A DNA stretch of 34,525 nt. Source: Phaeospirillum sp. (GTDB lineage Bacteria; Pseudomonadota; Alphaproteobacteria; Rhodospirillales; Magnetospirillaceae). Each line of letters starts with the position of its first letter. Position 1 is the stretch's first letter. The translations under genes were made by a program, and so were the position numbers. The stretch covers positions 1 to 34,525 of the forward strand of contig JAVBXM010000256.1 in the NCBI GenBank assembly GCA_030824585.1. The letters run 5' to 3'. The notes below the pieces were generated by a model, which saw only the letters and a program-made list of their open reading frames with translations, searched no databases and was not told the DNA's origin. Positions 33,742-34,525 of this stretch are shown one piece after another.

Positions 33742-34525
33742 TCAGGCGACTTTCTTGATCAGCTTGTCGACGGTGGCGCTGACCCGGTCGCTGATGGGGG
33801 CCAGGGTGTCCTCGACCAGCTTGACCGACTGCTCGGTCAGGCGGGTGGACTCGGCCACCAGCTTGTCCACGCCGGCCTTGGTCAGATCGGTCTGCAGGTC
33901 GATGAATTCCTTCAGGGTCTTGGTCGACAGCAGGGCCTTGGAGGCGGCGACCTGCTCCTCGATGCGGGCCTGGGTCAGGCCCACGAACGCCTTGGAGATG
34001 TCCTGCAGGCCCCTGGTCAGGATGGTGCCGGCCTTGACGAAGGCCTCGACGTTGTCCTTGGCCTGGGACAGCACGTCCTCGTAGCCCTTGTAGGCGGCGG
34101 TCTGGGCCTTCACGGCGGCCTCGACCTGTTCCTTGCTGATGGCGACGGCCTTGTCGTAGCCCTTGGCGGCGGCTTCGGACGAAGCCTTCACCACGCTCTC
34201 GATGGTCTCCTTGGAGACGGCGGTGGCGACGTCCACCTGCTCCTTGCCCAGGGCGACGGCCTTGTCATAGCCCTTGGCGGCCACGTCGGTGGAGGCCTTC
34301 ACCACCTGCTCGATGGTCTCCTTGGAGACGGCGACGGCGGCCTCGACCTGCTCCTTGCCGATGGCGACGGCCTTGTCGTAGCCCTTGGCGGCCTTGTCAT
34401 AGCCCTTCACGGCGGCGTCGGTCGAGGCCTTGACCACGGTCTCGATGGTCTCCTTGCCGACGGTGACCGCCTCCTCGAGGGTCTTGACGGCCCCGGCGTG
34501 GGCCTTGGCCAAGGGGGCATTGGCC
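33742..34525 (-). CDS. Phasin-family protein with 37-residue tandem repeats (5' end outside window)
   Basis: A helical, Ala/Lys/Val-rich protein, cut by the right edge; at least 261 codons are visible and the frame stays open at 34525. The C-terminal half (AYKGYEDVLSQAKDNVEAF, LTRGLQDISKAFVGLTQARIEEQ, STKTLKEFIDLQTDLTK, LTEQSVKLVEDTLAPI) is typical phasin_2, proteins that coat polyhydroxybutyrate granules. The N-terminal half has three tandem repeats of SKETIExVVKASTDxAAKGYDKA then VAxGKEQVEAAVA: 34458-34327 (44 residues, with KGYDKA duplicated), 34326-34216 and 34215-34105 (37 residues each). A TTG at 34512 could be read as a start but the real start is more likely upstream. Strong terminator downstream. 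Confidence 0.85.
   Translation of the reverse strand, partial: ANAPLAKAHAGAVKTLEEAVTVGKETIETVVKASTDAAVKGYDKAAKGYDKAVAIGKEQVEAAVAVSKETIEQVVKASTDVAAKGYDKAVALGKEQVDVATAVSKETIESVVKASSEAAAKGYDKAVAISKEQVEAAVKAQTAAYKGYEDVLSQAKDNVEAFVKAGTILTRGLQDISKAFVGLTQARIEEQVAASKALLSTKTLKEFIDLQTDLTKAGVDKLVAESTRLTEQSVKLVEDTLAPISDRVSATVDKLIKKVA

Noticed and set aside
34105-34458. The regularly spaced repeats at the right end as a CRISPR array
   Set aside because: The repeat unit is 111 bases, in frame, and encodes the tandem protein repeats of a phasin with no unique spacers between units.

Overview
The window is GC-rich (about two thirds G+C in the genes), densely coding DNA from an alphaproteobacterium. I infer a Rhodospirillales organism close to Magnetospirillum. 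The grounds are a free-standing F0 ATP synthase operon (atpI-atpB-atpE-atpF'-atpF) with paired b and b' subunits, a CcrM-type GANTC methyltransferase next to rnhB, a phasin, and a DnaA-box/GANTC-rich ccrM control region. No mobile element, CRISPR array, rRNA or tRNA was found.

Layout. (1) 1-2084: an AT-rich leader, then an overlapping pair encoding a soluble Aer-like FAD-PAS protein and a short-hairpin membrane chemoreceptor, which together look like a two-protein (CetB/CetA-like) energy-taxis receptor. (2) 2143-5945 (+): dual CDGSH Fe-S protein, gpsA, a glycine-rich lipoprotein, then ihfB-lapA-pyrF-trpF as a tight run. (3) 5997-9711 (-): a PAS-GGEEF diguanylate cyclase and an emrAB drug-efflux pair with a strong promoter and a 17-bp TetR-type operator. 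(4) 9897-10598 (+): pirin, ending at a strong bidirectional terminator against the F0 ATP synthase operon (10692-13265, -). (5) 13466-18561 (-): smc, a DsbA-like thiol oxidoreductase, a 63-aa membrane protein and a DciA/DUF721 protein; mutY diverges from this and is followed by a secreted hypothetical protein. (6) 20407-26352 (-): sensor histidine kinase, Kef-type antiporter, rnhB, ccrM and a small exported protein coupled to ccrM. (7) 26517-27731 (-): argG, followed by a 395-bp AT-rich gene-free stretch with two inverted repeats leading into a 128-aa protein of unknown function. (8) rlmN (-) diverging from a TetR regulator with its own operator; a 506-bp gene-free but hairpin-rich stretch; clpS-clpA (-); and a phasin with 37-residue tandem repeats that runs off the right edge.

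Most genes are conserved housekeeping functions: chromosome organisation (smc, ihfB, ccrM, rnhB, dciA), DNA repair (mutY), ATP synthesis, proteolysis (clpS/clpA), and nucleotide and amino-acid biosynthesis (pyrF, trpF, argG). The less ordinary parts are the split energy-taxis receptor, six GANTC sites in 76 bp before ccrM, the exported protein translationally coupled to ccrM, the hairpin between the c and b' ATP synthase genes, the repetitive phasin, and the two non-coding islands near 28.0 and 30.6 kb. All functional calls come from reading motifs; no database search was possible.
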